Origin: Caenispirillum bisanense
GTDB taxonomy: Bacteria; Pseudomonadota; Alphaproteobacteria; Rhodospirillales; Rhodospirillaceae
Assembly (NCBI RefSeq): GCF_900230255.1
Contig: NZ_OCNJ01000003.1
Coordinates: 42,885 to 106,884 of the forward strand
Length of the DNA stretch: 64,000 nucleotides
Reading direction: 5' to 3'
Shown here: positions 1-9,030 of the stretch, in pieces
How the letters are laid out: every line of letters begins with the position of its first letter
How positions within the stretch are numbered: position 1 is the first letter of the stretch
Translations under genes and position numbers: made by a program
Notes under the pieces: model-generated
What the model saw: the letters and a program-made list of their open reading frames with translations, nothing else
The model's database searches: none
Told to the model about the DNA's origin: nothing

Positions 1-10
1 TGGCTGGGAA

Positions 11-177
11 GTCGCCCCCTGCAGGGGGGGCGTGGATTGAAACCTGGGGGCCGCGACCCAGTGGCGGTACATGCCCAGTCGCCCCCTGCACGGGGGCGTG
101 GATTGAAACGTCCTGTCCATCTCTGCACTACCGCCTGAGCGCGCCGTCGCCCCCTGCACGGGGCGGAGGGCTCAGAC
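11..177 (+). CRISPR. Leader-distal end of a type I-C-like CRISPR array
   Basis: Three repeat units are visible at 11-43, 78-109 and 146-177. Each begins GTCGCCCCCTGCA, and the first two end GTGGATTGAAAC, the form typical of type I-C repeats. The first copy has one extra G. The spacers are 44-77 (34 nt) and 110-145 (36 nt). The third repeat keeps the 5' half but its 3' half is degenerate (GGAGGGCTCAGAC), as expected of the last repeat far from the leader. The rest of the array, the leader and any cas genes would lie off the left edge. No cas gene occurs in this window. Confidence 0.9.
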
Positions 178-252
178 ATCTGAGGGTTCGATTACGACCA
201 ATGCCTACCGCGGTACCTGAGGTGATCAGAGTTCCGGAAAATGGAGACCGAT

Positions 253-1052
253 CATGCGCGACATGACTCACGAGGAGAGCCGGCGGTTCTGGGCCGAGAG
301 GTAGAGATGTGGCAGCCAAGCCGGGTGTCGCGTGGAGAGTTCAGCTGGCGTGGCGAGCATGTCGGGGGCGACGTTCATCCGGCGGGCTGAACGGCTCTCC
401 GAAGTGAGTTAGCCGTGCCAGACGCCCTAGTGGTCCGGGCCTTTGTCCTGCAGATTGCCGAGCGGCCTCCGGCGGTCCACCTCTACTCTCGGACCCGCCG
501 GGGCAAAGAGCCGCGCCAGCACCTGTGCGACTTCCACAGCCCCCTGCATTTCCCCGGCTTCAGCGGCGGCGACACCCTCTGCCACGATGCCGCATCCTGG
601 AAGTTTCGGGGAGGGCACACGCAGTGGGCGAGGTATTCGGCGTCCACGAGGCGACGAAGGCGCCACGGCCCGCCGAAGCCCTGCAGCGGATCGCCGATCT
701 TTACAGCGTCGAGCAGGAGCCCTCTGGCAGGCCGCCCGACGGGCGACACTCGGTCAGGCGGTGCCGCTTCTTTCCGAGCTCAAGGTTTGGTTTCGACGGA
801 CAGATCGGCCACCTGCCGCCGAGCTGGCGAAGGCCATGGCCTACGCCCGGAAGCGCTGCGACGGCCTGTCCCGCTATGTCTAGGACGGCTGCCTATCCGT
901 CGACAGCAGTCCTCGTGAGCCCGTCTTGCGCACCCCGGTTCGGGCGCCGCAACTGGTTGTTCGCCGGCTCCGCGAAGCACGGCGAGCGCGCCACCATCAT
1001 CTACAGCGTCGCGGAGATCTGCCGCCTGAACGGCATCGACCCGTTGCCCTGA
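253..1052 (+). mobile_element. Eroded IS66-family element
   Basis: Two blocks of IS66-like coding sequence follow the CRISPR array. At 253-365 a short frame begins MTHEESRRFWAER and continues, after a one-base shift, with VEMWQPSRVSRGEF. This resembles the start of the small IS66 accessory protein (helix-turn-helix type). From about 430 to 1052 lies the C-terminal half of the TnpC transposase, broken by frameshifts. The middle of the element, including the TnpB region, is missing and no terminal inverted repeats were recognised, so it is a dead remnant. The TnpC assignment is good; the accessory-protein assignment is tentative. Confidence 0.6.
430..1052 (+). pseudogene. IS66 TnpC transposase fragment, frameshifted
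   Basis: IS66 transposase signatures occur in order but in different frames. They are AVHLYSRTRRGKEPRQHL near 475-525, PAEALQRIADLYSVEQE near 670-720, LSELKVWFRRTD and AMAYARKRCDGLSRYV near 770-880, and RRNWLFAGSAKHGERATIIY near 950-1005, ending with LNGIDPLP before the stop at 1052. The last block matches the conserved GRKNWLFAGS region near the C-terminus of the family. At least two frame changes and the lack of the N-terminal half make it non-functional. It was probably inserted beside the CRISPR array and has been decaying since. Confidence 0.7.
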
Positions 1053-1302
1053 CTCCGGAACGTGCTGTGGGAGTGACCGAACATCCGAGTAGCGTCCCGC
1101 TGAGGATATGCAGATTTGCTATCTGTAGTTATAGCGTGGAACACGAGAGTTGCGGCGCGAACTGTCGGTTTGCCTGTCGTCCTGGCGAGATGCCAGTAAA
1201 ACCTTGGTCACGCGGCATCCCTGGAATTGGAAGAATTGCATATTGCCCGGAGCAGGGGAATCAATCTATGAGGAAGGTTAGGCTGACAACGTTGTACGGG
1301 GC

Positions 1303-2328
1303 ATGGGCATGGCGACGCGTGGGCAAACTGGAGTGCTAGGGCGGAGGTTCGAAAAGAGCGGAAGAGAGGGCGTCGACTTCTCCGACCTGTTTCCCGCCGC
1401 TCCTCACGGGTCGGTGTCGGGCTTACCGGCGGATGATTTACGGCAGCTGGTGCTGGAAAGCTCGTCGGGCCAGGCGATCAAGGACATCCGAATCAAGAAG
1501 GCTGTATTTAACGGCAATGTTCACCTGGAACATGTTTCATTCGGCGGCTATCTCCGGTTCGAAGATTGCCGCTTCAAGGGCAAGATTGACCTCAGGCACG
1601 CGCGTTTGCGCCGATTGAAATTTGTTAATTGTGTGTTTGAAGGCGTGGTGGAGGCTGACGTCGCTGTGATCGAAGGCGATGTCGATTTTGAGAGATGCGA
1701 CGCTTTGAAAGGAATTGCCTTTCCTTCAGCGGCGGTGGAAGGGCGCTTTGTATTCTCAGACACAACAATCCGTACCATCGCCGACACCACGGGTGCAGCA
1801 CCCGAGCAAACCGCATTTGATGGCGGAATGCTCAGCGTGAAAAAAGGTTTGTTTTTCAGAAAAAGCAATTCAAGCGAAAGCTCCTTGAATCTTGAGGGCA
1901 CCGTTGATCTTCGTCTCTCTACCATAGGCGGTGATCTTGATTTTGATGGAGCTGTCGTCTCTTCACATCCGCGTCATCCTGCCATAGACGGATCCAATTG
2001 TTCTGTTAGCGGGCTATTCAGTATCAGGGGACAATGCCAGTTCTCTGGCCGCGTCGACCTATACGGAGCATGCTTGAACATCTTTCAAATTAAGAAAAGC
2101 ACGGTCACGGTCGGGGAAGAAGAACAGGAATCTGCGATTTATGCCCATTGTTCGAGATTAACGGGTTCTTTCACCCTTGGTGACGACGCGATTCTTGATG
2201 GTGTTGACCTTACGCATTCCCGTGTCGGGGGAGCATTTCAGTTCGGCAGCACAGACGATGAGCCGTATTCGGAGGAGCAAGTCCCGCAGGGGGGCAAGGC
2301 CCGGAAGTCAGGCGCCAACTTGATCTGA
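1303..2328 (+). CDS. Pentapeptide-repeat-like protein, N-terminal part of a split gene
   Basis: The 341-residue product is built of short strands with alternating hydrophobic and polar residues, such as FNGNVHLEHVSFGGYLRFED and GKIDLRHARLRRLKF. This is the look of pentapeptide or right-handed beta-helix repeats, seen through most of residues 60-310. Reading slips out of frame after GGAFQFGSTDDEPYSEE: the last residues (ARKSGANLI) break the repeat pattern. Shifting back one base at the GGGGGG run near 2290 restores it (RRQLDLRHSVIGKI) and leads into the next frame. I therefore see this and the 2358-3281 frame as one gene with a -1 frameshift, either a real mutation or a sequencing error. Base composition is clearly lower in GC than its neighbours, suggesting transfer. 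Function unknown. Confidence 0.6.
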   Translation: MGMATRGQTGVLGRRFEKSGREGVDFSDLFPAAPHGSVSGLPADDLRQLVLESSSGQAIKDIRIKKAVFNGNVHLEHVSFGGYLRFEDCRFKGKIDLRHARLRRLKFVNCVFEGVVEADVAVIEGDVDFERCDALKGIAFPSAAVEGRFVFSDTTIRTIADTTGAAPEQTAFDGGMLSVKKGLFFRKSNSSESSLNLEGTVDLRLSTIGGDLDFDGAVVSSHPRHPAIDGSNCSVSGLFSIRGQCQFSGRVDLYGACLNIFQIKKSTVTVGEEEQESAIYAHCSRLTGSFTLGDDAILDGVDLTHSRVGGAFQFGSTDDEPYSEEQVPQGGKARKSGANLI

Positions 2329-2357
2329 GGCACTCGGTTATCGGCAAGATAATTTTA

Positions 2358-3281
2358 GTGACCGAGAAGTGGAAAGAAAAGAAATATTCCGGAATGGAGG
2401 TTTTCGTTGATGGGTGTGAGTATGGCGACATTTTAGGGCACAAGTGCAGAAATGGGGCCGATGAGGATCCGGATATCAATTATGTCGGACACTGGCTGCT
2501 GAGAATAAGCGATGCGGCATTGAAGTCGAAAGAACCAAGATTCTGGTCTGCCTTCAAGAAGGAGGGGCAATATTTAGTATCGGTAGACGATAAGAAAAAG
2601 TATTGCCCGCAAATATTTTCGCATCTTGAAAACGTATTGATCCAAAAAGGTAGGCATCGCGAGGCCAGGGAGGTAGGGTCAATCGGTGCGCGCATAAGAG
2701 TAGAAAAAAAATACGGGAATGACCCGTGCATTGTAGAAAAAATCCAGAGGTGCGGATTAAAGGCTTTTTCTCATCTCACCTCTCATTCTTATAGTATAAA
2801 GTGGGTGATTTTTGTATCTCTGTTAATAATTTATGGCGGATCTTTTTTTTACAAGTGGGCTTACCACAACGACATGATGGCATTTTCTAGCGATATCATT
2901 GGACTGGAGGAGAGTAGGGTACTGCCGCTTGGCGGCAATAGCGAGGTGCGGGATGACGAGTGGGGGTGCTTTGTTTTTTCTGTATTCGGGTTTCATGACT
3001 ACAAGACATGTCGCAGTTGCATCAACGCTTATTCTGAAGGCGTCAACAAAAAATACGGAAGCTGGCCACCATACAATTATGTTGAATTCAATCCGTTTCT
3101 ATATTCACTGGACGTCTTCCTGCCCATAGTCGATATTGGGCAGGAACGGTTTTGGGGGCCCACTACGTCTGGACCGTGGACTACTATCTGGTTTTTGCGG
3201 GTCTTTCAGATTTTGACCGGGTGGGTCTTCTCCGGCTTGGTCGTCGCCTATTTCTCAGGCGTGATGCGAAAGAGCTACTAG
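2358..3281 (+). CDS. Membrane-anchoring C-terminal part of the split repeat protein
   Basis: This frame, opened by a GTG, continues the protein begun at 1303. It has a soluble helical stretch (residues about 50-145) and then a membrane segment around VIFVSLLIIYGGSFFYKW (about 153-170). A loop carries the family-like motif YVEFNPFLYSLDVFLPIVDI, and a second membrane segment lies near the end (ILTGWVFSGLVVAYFSGV). The FNP..YSLD.FLP.VD motif followed by a last helix recalls a group of uncharacterised bacterial membrane proteins with beta-helical N-terminal domains. The stop lies 3 bp from the convergent PhyH gene. Codon use is AT-rich and unlike the flanks. Whether a full protein is made depends on the frameshift near 2290. 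Confidence 0.6.
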   Translation: MTEKWKEKKYSGMEVFVDGCEYGDILGHKCRNGADEDPDINYVGHWLLRISDAALKSKEPRFWSAFKKEGQYLVSVDDKKKYCPQIFSHLENVLIQKGRHREAREVGSIGARIRVEKKYGNDPCIVEKIQRCGLKAFSHLTSHSYSIKWVIFVSLLIIYGGSFFYKWAYHNDMMAFSSDIIGLEESRVLPLGGNSEVRDDEWGCFVFSVFGFHDYKTCRSCINAYSEGVNKKYGSWPPYNYVEFNPFLYSLDVFLPIVDIGQERFWGPTTSGPWTTIWFLRVFQILTGWVFSGLVVAYFSGVMRKSY

Positions 3282-3284
3282 TTC

Positions 3285-4109
3285 CTAGAAGCCCCGCATC
3301 GGCAACCCACTCCCCCGTCGCAGCCAGTTGTCGGCGGGGTAGTGGCAGCGGGCGTCGATCGCATGGAGGACGTAGGACTGGCGCGTGCGGGACGACACGT
3401 TGGTGTCGCTGACGTGCGGCAGCAGGCCGTGCATCACCACCAGGCTGTTGCGCCGCACCCGCACCGGCACGAAGTCCTCGCGCGTCCAGTTCGTTTCGAT
3501 GAGGGTTTCCACGCCATGATTGCCGCCGATGTCGTCGCGGCGAAAGCGCGCGGCCAATGGCCCCTTGTGGGCGCCGGGCAGGACGTGGAGACAGGCGTTG
3601 GTTTCGTTGGCATCCTCGAGGGCGAACCACAGTGCGATCACGCTCGGCGGCTCGGTCACCATGAAGGTGGCGTCCTGGTGCATGGGGAAGGCCAGCCCGA
3701 TGCCCGGCTGCTTGAAGATGTACTGCGACTGCAGCAGCAGGGGCTCCGCCACGCCCAGGGCGTTCACCAGCGCGGCCAGTTCCGGCGTGCGGGAGAAGGC
3801 GTCGAACACCGGGTCCAGGTCGTGCAACGCCCGCCCGATCTTGCCGATCGCCTGGTGCTTCGGGCGCGTCAGGCGGCCATCGTCGCTGACCGCCTGCGGC
3901 TCGAGAAAGAAGCGGATGTCGTCGCCGGCGTCGAGCATGTAGGCCTCGTATTCCGGGCTCTGGAGCTGCACGGCCGTGCCCACCGGCTCGAACGCCTCGA
4001 CGAGTTCCCATGCCCGCCGGCGCAAGCTTTCCGCGGCGTCTTCCGTGATGAAGTCCGGGAAGACCAGGTACCCGTCGCGGTCCCAGCGGTCCAGGTCCAC
4101 GCCGGTCAT
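3285..4109 (-). CDS. PhyH-like Fe(II)/2-oxoglutarate dioxygenase
   Basis: This 274-residue protein has the phytanoyl-CoA dioxygenase (PhyH) fold signature. HxD iron ligands are in FPMHQDATF (H144, D146). A distal histidine is likely in HGLLPHVSDTN (H232), and an arginine shortly after (R243) suits 2-oxoglutarate binding. Members hydroxylate, or otherwise oxidise, small molecules, fatty acyl chains and natural products using O2 and 2-oxoglutarate. It is the last gene of the six-gene minus-strand operon: its ATG overlaps the TGA of the methyltransferase upstream (ATGA at 4106-4109), so translation is probably coupled. The substrate cannot be deduced; the operon suggests tailoring of a specialised metabolite or peptide. 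Confidence 0.85.
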   Translation of the reverse strand: MTGVDLDRWDRDGYLVFPDFITEDAAESLRRRAWELVEAFEPVGTAVQLQSPEYEAYMLDAGDDIRFFLEPQAVSDDGRLTRPKHQAIGKIGRALHDLDPVFDAFSRTPELAALVNALGVAEPLLLQSQYIFKQPGIGLAFPMHQDATFMVTEPPSVIALWFALEDANETNACLHVLPGAHKGPLAARFRRDDIGGNHGVETLIETNWTREDFVPVRVRRNSLVVMHGLLPHVSDTNVSSRTRQSYVLHAIDARCHYPADNWLRRGSGLPMRGF

Positions 4110-4843
4110 GCCGGCGCCTCCGCCAGCACCCAGGGGCTGACCGACCTGCCGAGCGGGTCCCGTGCGCAGGAGCCGAAGACGCGCGTGTTCACGAGCCCCA
4201 CTTCGCCGCACAATCGCGCCAGAAGACCCGCATCGGCAACCGCCAGGGGGTGTTCCTCCCACGCCAGTTCGCCGAGCGCCTTGCCCGCGTAGACATAGCG
4301 GGCGAGGGCAGTGTCGGCGCCGGTCGCGGTGAACTGGAACAGGAACACGATGTCGTCGGCCGCCCCGTCGGGTCCGTCCTCGCGATCCTCGAGCACCCGC
4401 CCATCCATGTTGGGCGCGTGCGCGGTCTGGATCAGCAGGCGTCCGCCGGGCTTCAAGGCACGGCGGAAGCGGCGCAGGATGTCGCGCGCGGCGGCTGCGT
4501 CGGCAGCGTAGTTGATGACCCACGACAGGGCGCAGATCCCGTCGTACGCGTCTTCCGCCGCCAAGCTTTCCATGGCTTCCTGTCGCACGCGCTGGTCGCC
4601 GACCTTGGCGGCCGCCTCGCGCACCATTCCGGTGGCGACGTCGGTCCCGTAGGCGTCGAAGCCCTGCGCCAGGGCCTTCTCGAGAAAGACGCCGGTGCCA
4701 CACCCCACGTCCAGGATCCGGGGGCCGGCCCGACCTAACTCCTCAAGGACGAAGCGGTGGTCGGTTCCGTAGTGGTGCGCGGGGGTGTGCAGGTCGTACC
4801 GGTGCGCAAGGTCGTCGAAGAGGCGGAACCGTCGCGGCGTCAT
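4106..4843 (-). CDS. Class I SAM-dependent methyltransferase
   Basis: The 245-residue product begins MTPRRFRLFDDLAHRYD and carries the SAM-binding motif I as ILDVGCGTGVFLE at about residues 43-55. An acidic residue follows in DAYGTDVA (end of strand 2), and LKPGGRLLIQT is in the usual post-motif position. This is a typical small-molecule methyltransferase of the UbiE/Coq5-like class. The start was chosen at 4843 because it forms an ATGA overlap with the stop of the UvrA-like gene; a longer upstream extension in the same frame has arginine- and cysteine-rich, non-protein-like sequence. Its stop overlaps the start of the PhyH gene in the same way. Acceptor unknown. Confidence 0.85.
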   Translation of the reverse strand: MTPRRFRLFDDLAHRYDLHTPAHHYGTDHRFVLEELGRAGPRILDVGCGTGVFLEKALAQGFDAYGTDVATGMVREAAAKVGDQRVRQEAMESLAAEDAYDGICALSWVINYAADAAAARDILRRFRRALKPGGRLLIQTAHAPNMDGRVLEDREDGPDGAADDIVFLFQFTATGADTALARYVYAGKALGELAWEEHPLAVADAGLLARLCGEVGLVNTRVFGSCARDPLGRSVSPWVLAEAPA

Positions 4844-7800
4844 CGGGCGAAGCTCGCATGTAAGAAGGCATGGCGAACGACTTCTCCCAAGGCGTGCGCT
4901 GCACCGCCGGCAACCTCGCACGGGGCTCCTAGCGGCGTATTCGGCTTGGCGGCCTGAAGGCAGGCGACCACGCGGCTGCGGGTCATCGCCTGCCGGTTGC
5001 GATGGGTCTGCATGCCGTCGATTGCCTTCAACAGGTCACCCACGGTCCCCGTCCTCACCCACTCCACGAGAGGCTTGTCGTTCAGCGTCATCAGGCGGAA
5101 GGCTATACCGTGTCCGGTCCCGTCGCAGCTGGGGCAGGGAACGGGCTGACGTTCCTTACGCACCTTCTCTGCCCAGTCCTTCCGTTTGCTGCGCGGAAGC
5201 TCGCCCCACAAGTGCGAGAACAGGCCGTTCCACCTTAGCCACGAGGCGACCTCCTCGGGTTTTTCTTTGGCGCTCTTGAGGAACGCTCCATGCCCGGGGC
5301 GGCGCCAGAAACCGAACAGCAGATCCTGGGGGAGACGCTCGTGGTCGGCCAGCCCTTCTTCCTCCAGCCGCCGGAAGAAGGGCCGGGCCTCGCTGCGCCA
5401 AAGCCCCTTGAAAAGCTCGGCGGCTTCAGGAGTCAGGACGTCTTCGATCTCCTTGGCCGATTGGCCGAGCGGCCTGAGCAGCAGGGACTCGCGGGTTCCG
5501 TCGACGGCGCCCGATCCGCCGCAGGCATCGCAACGACCCTCGGCACGCAGCCGGGAAAAATGAGGCAGCGATAGGCTTTGTGGTCCCACCAGACCGCGTT
5601 GGAGGTCGAGCGGTGTGACGGCGAGCCGTGCCACGACCTTGTCGTCGGCGGTCCGCAGCTCTGCCATGCCGCCGCCGATGGCCAAAGCGTGGTTCAGCAT
5701 GGCTGCCCGCTCTTCCGCCTCCCTGCCGACCGGCGGCAGCACGATCCGCAGGGAAGCCGGGCGGAGACACACGTCCTGCACGGCATCAGTGCGGAGGCCC
5801 GAAAGGCCCATGTGCGGAAGGCGCTCGATGAGGGCTTTGGCTGCGCTGCGCGGCAAGGTCGGACCCCAGATCCGCATGTCCGGAATGGCCGGATTTATGG
5901 CGAGCATGAGGTCCGGCTTCTCGATCCAGCTCTTCAGGAAGACGCCGCGTTCCTCGTCGACGCGGCGGGCGTGCTCGTCCAGCAGCAACTTGCCTACTTC
6001 CAGGTTGAGGTCGCCGATTTCCCAGATGCGCCTGCCTTTGAGCATCCGCCGGACAGGATCCTGGTTCGCTTCCTTCGACGCGTCCTCGCGATCCAGGTCT
6101 CCTTCAATGATCGCGGTGATGTTCAGCGGAGCATCCGGGCTCGCTGTGTCCAATCGCAGAACCTCGGCATTTGCGGGGTTCCCATCGCGGGAGAGGGCGG
6201 AGCCCGTGGGCGTTTCACGCTCGGCAACCTGTGCGGGCGTACCTTCGGCGATGACACGGCCACCGGCGGGGCCGGCGCCGGGACCGAATTCCACCAGCCA
6301 ATCGACCGCGCGCACCACATGCATGTTATGCTCGATGACGACGACGGTGTTGCGGCCGCCATCGACCATCCGTCGCAGCACGTCCATCAGGCGGTGCGCA
6401 TCGTCGCGATGCAACCCGGCTGCGGGTTCATCCAGGATGAAGAGCTGGCCGCCACGGTCGTCGCGCCCTGCCAGCGACCGTGCGACCCGCAGGCGCTGCA
6501 TCTCGCCGCCGCTCAGGCTGTCGACGCGCCGCCCCAGCGCGATATGTCCGAGGCCGAGCTCCTCCATGGTCTCGAACAAAGGCGCAAGGTCTGAAGCCAG
6601 GGCCGCGGCGCCGTGAAACAGCCACGTCTCCCGCAGGGCGCGGACCGGGCGGGCCAGGGTTTCCGCGATCGAGAGGCCGGCGACCCGCGGCGCCAACGCT
6701 GCTTCCCTGTACCGGCGCCCGCCGCAGGCGGGGCAGGGCGTGTCCGCCTCGTCGTTCGCAGTGCCCGTTCCTTTGCAAGTTGGGCAGCGGGCGGACCCGG
6801 CATTTATACTGAAATCCTTGGTGCCGAAACCCGCCTTGCGCGCCTCGTCAGTGTCGGCAAAGCGTTCGGCGATGGTCTCGAAAACGCCCGTCGCCGTCGC
6901 AACGAGGCTGCGCCGGTTTCTCTGGGGCATCCTCTGATGCAGCACATGCACCTTGCGCACCGCATCCAGACCCTCGGCGTTGCGCCAATGCCCCTTCAGG
7001 AGGTCGTCGGAACTGGGCGCGTCGCCTTCGATGGCGCACTCGTTCAGGAGCGCGGGAATCAGGACGCCGCGAACGAAGCTGGACTTGCCCGACCCTGACA
7101 CGCCGACGATGGCGGTCACCCCGCCCAGCGGCAGGCGGACATCCTGGTTTCGGACCGTGTGCACCGACGCGCCATAGATGCCGAGCCACCCGTCCCGGCC
7201 AACGCCCTCCGGCTTGTTCGGCGCGTTGTGCCGCCGGATCGAGGCTGTCTCGAACGGGACGATCGCCCCTCCCTCGGGGCCGGCGCCCGGCCCCAGGGCC
7301 ACAACGTGGTCGGCGGCAGCAATCACCGGTGCGCGGTGCTCGTTCAACAGCACGCAATGCCGCTCCGCCAACTTGCGGAGCACGCCGATCATGGGATGGA
7401 GGTCAGTTTCGTGGAGCCCGCGCGCAGGTTCGTCCAGCAAGAGCAGGAGGTCTTGGCCCCTGGCGGCCAACGTGGCGCCGATCTGCAGGCGCCGCGACTC
7501 CCCGTCGCTCACGGTGTCCATTCCGCGCGCAGCGGACAGGTGGCCGAGCCCCAGTCGGTTCAACATCTCGGCGCGATCCGCGATCCGCTGCAGCGCCTCC
7601 CTGCCGCCTTGCTTCCGTGCTCTGGACGCGGCGTGACGTGCTTCCACTGTGAGCACCGTCATGGGCATGTCCAGCCATTCCGCCAGCCGGACTCCAGCGG
7701 CCGTCAGGGCGCGGGCCTGCCAGGACCACCGGCTGCCGCCGCACGCCGGGCACGGGCCTTCGTGGATGAAGTCCTCCAAGGCAGCGGGCGGTGTCTTGCT

Positions 7801-9030
7801 TCCCAGTTTCGCGAGGATGGCGTGGCGAAAGCCCGGAAACGGGCGGGGCGAGCCCTGTTTCTTGCCGCTTTTGGGATCAATCCCCTGGATCTTTTCATTT
7901 TCCAGGCCGGACAAGATGAGGGCTTGCGCCTGTTGCGGAAGATCTTGCCATGGCCGATCCGGATCAAAGCCCTCACGGCCGCGCAGCCCCTCGATGATCT
8001 CATGCTGGATGTTGACGTGCTTGTAGTTCTTCGGCGTCCAAAGGGCGAACGCACCCCCGTGCATGCTTTTTTGGGGGGCGGTGACCAATGCCTCCAGAAC
8101 CACGTCGACCGCGCGTCCCAGTCCCTTGCACGTGGGGCAGGCCCCGGTGTCTTCATGCTCCGGAGCATTGAACGACAACAGGTGTCTGTCCGGCGCCCGG
8201 AACACCGCGCGGGTTGCTGGATCGACATAGTGGCGGGCGCCGTCGAGCATCTGTCCGCGCGGCGTCGGGCTCAGGTCGTCTGGCGCATCGTGGAGTTCGA
8301 CGATGACGTCGGCACCGCTTAGGTCCCATGCCTCGTTCAGCACGTCCAGCAACTGCTCCCGCACCGCCGGTCCCGTCACATCAAGTGACCCGACCTCAGC
8401 CTCCAGGTTGTAGGCTCGGTCCGGAGTCAGCGGCGTCCATTTCCGCGGATCGACCAGACGCCCGGCTTCGTGCAGCTTCGCGTCATCCGTCGTGCTGCGA
8501 AGTATCGCGCTGGTGAAGCCGGCGCGCGCCAGCTTCTGCGCAGCAGTCACACCATCCGTCTTCAACCAGCGAAGGGGAATGGTCCAGATGGTGGCGGCGC
8601 CCCTGTAGTGGTTGATCAGCCAGTCGGCATAGGTGTCCGGTGAGGGCCTAGGGACGATGCGCCCCGCATCGCTTTCGGGGTCCCCTTCTGCTAGAAATAG
8701 GGACCGCAGATCTCCCAGAAGGCCGGTCGCAGTTCCGACGGTCGTGCGGGAGGAGGCGCGGAATGCCCTCTGGCCGACGAAGAGCGCGAGAGGTGACGCT
8801 CCGACGTAGGCGCCAACCGTGTTATCGCCACTGACCTGCTTGTGCAGCCCGTGAAACAGCGTGTTGCGCCTGAGAACTTCCGCCGCAATGGTGTCCTGAA
8901 GCAGAGAACTCTTGCCCGAGCCGCTGACACCCACAACGGCGGACAGTCCGCGACGTGGAAATGCGCAGTCGATGTCCCGCAGGTTGTTCGCGTCCGCACC
9001 TACGACATCCAGTTCTTCGGCTTTACGCAT
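4840..9030 (-). CDS. UvrA-like ABC ATPase with an extra third zinc module
   Basis: The 1396-residue protein has two UvrA-type ATPase halves. Half 1 has Walker A GVSGSGKSS (34-42), CPTC/CPAC pairs at 298/301 and 427/430, a modified signature SDGESRRLQI (508-517) and LLDEPARGLH. Half 2 has GVSGSGKSS (643-651), CPTC at 749-752, CPAC at 766-769, signature LSGGEMQRLR (839-848) and ILDEPAAGLH. Canonical UvrA ends near 940 residues. Here about 440 more follow, with CDAC at 1167-1170 and CPSC at 1299-1302 spaced like the half-1 cysteine pairs, but with no Walker motifs. UvrA binds damaged DNA in nucleotide excision repair; UvrA-like proteins in antibiotic clusters (DrrC type) give self-resistance to DNA-binding drugs. 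As the fourth gene of an operon with tailoring enzymes, a self-protection role is a reasonable inference. It overlaps the genes on both sides. Confidence 0.85.
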   Translation of the reverse strand: MRKAEELDVVGADANNLRDIDCAFPRRGLSAVVGVSGSGKSSLLQDTIAAEVLRRNTLFHGLHKQVSGDNTVGAYVGASPLALFVGQRAFRASSRTTVGTATGLLGDLRSLFLAEGDPESDAGRIVPRPSPDTYADWLINHYRGAATIWTIPLRWLKTDGVTAAQKLARAGFTSAILRSTTDDAKLHEAGRLVDPRKWTPLTPDRAYNLEAEVGSLDVTGPAVREQLLDVLNEAWDLSGADVIVELHDAPDDLSPTPRGQMLDGARHYVDPATRAVFRAPDRHLLSFNAPEHEDTGACPTCKGLGRAVDVVLEALVTAPQKSMHGGAFALWTPKNYKHVNIQHEIIEGLRGREGFDPDRPWQDLPQQAQALILSGLENEKIQGIDPKSGKKQGSPRPFPGFRHAILAKLGSKTPPAALEDFIHEGPCPACGGSRWSWQARALTAAGVRLAEWLDMPMTVLTVEARHAASRARKQGGREALQRIADRAEMLNRLGLGHLSAARGMDTVSDGESRRLQIGATLAARGQDLLLLLDEPARGLHETDLHPMIGVLRKLAERHCVLLNEHRAPVIAAADHVVALGPGAGPEGGAIVPFETASIRRHNAPNKPEGVGRDGWLGIYGASVHTVRNQDVRLPLGGVTAIVGVSGSGKSSFVRGVLIPALLNECAIEGDAPSSDDLLKGHWRNAEGLDAVRKVHVLHQRMPQRNRRSLVATATGVFETIAERFADTDEARKAGFGTKDFSINAGSARCPTCKGTGTANDEADTPCPACGGRRYREAALAPRVAGLSIAETLARPVRALRETWLFHGAAALASDLAPLFETMEELGLGHIALGRRVDSLSGGEMQRLRVARSLAGRDDRGGQLFILDEPAAGLHRDDAHRLMDVLRRMVDGGRNTVVVIEHNMHVVRAVDWLVEFGPGAGPAGGRVIAEGTPAQVAERETPTGSALSRDGNPANAEVLRLDTASPDAPLNITAIIEGDLDREDASKEANQDPVRRMLKGRRIWEIGDLNLEVGKLLLDEHARRVDEERGVFLKSWIEKPDLMLAINPAIPDMRIWGPTLPRSAAKALIERLPHMGLSGLRTDAVQDVCLRPASLRIVLPPVGREAEERAAMLNHALAIGGGMAELRTADDKVVARLAVTPLDLQRGLVGPQSLSLPHFSRLRAEGRCDACGGSGAVDGTRESLLLRPLGQSAKEIEDVLTPEAAELFKGLWRSEARPFFRRLEEEGLADHERLPQDLLFGFWRRPGHGAFLKSAKEKPEEVASWLRWNGLFSHLWGELPRSKRKDWAEKVRKERQPVPCPSCDGTGHGIAFRLMTLNDKPLVEWVRTGTVGDLLKAIDGMQTHRNRQAMTRSRVVACLQAAKPNTPLGAPCEVAGGAAHALGEVVRHAFLHASFAR

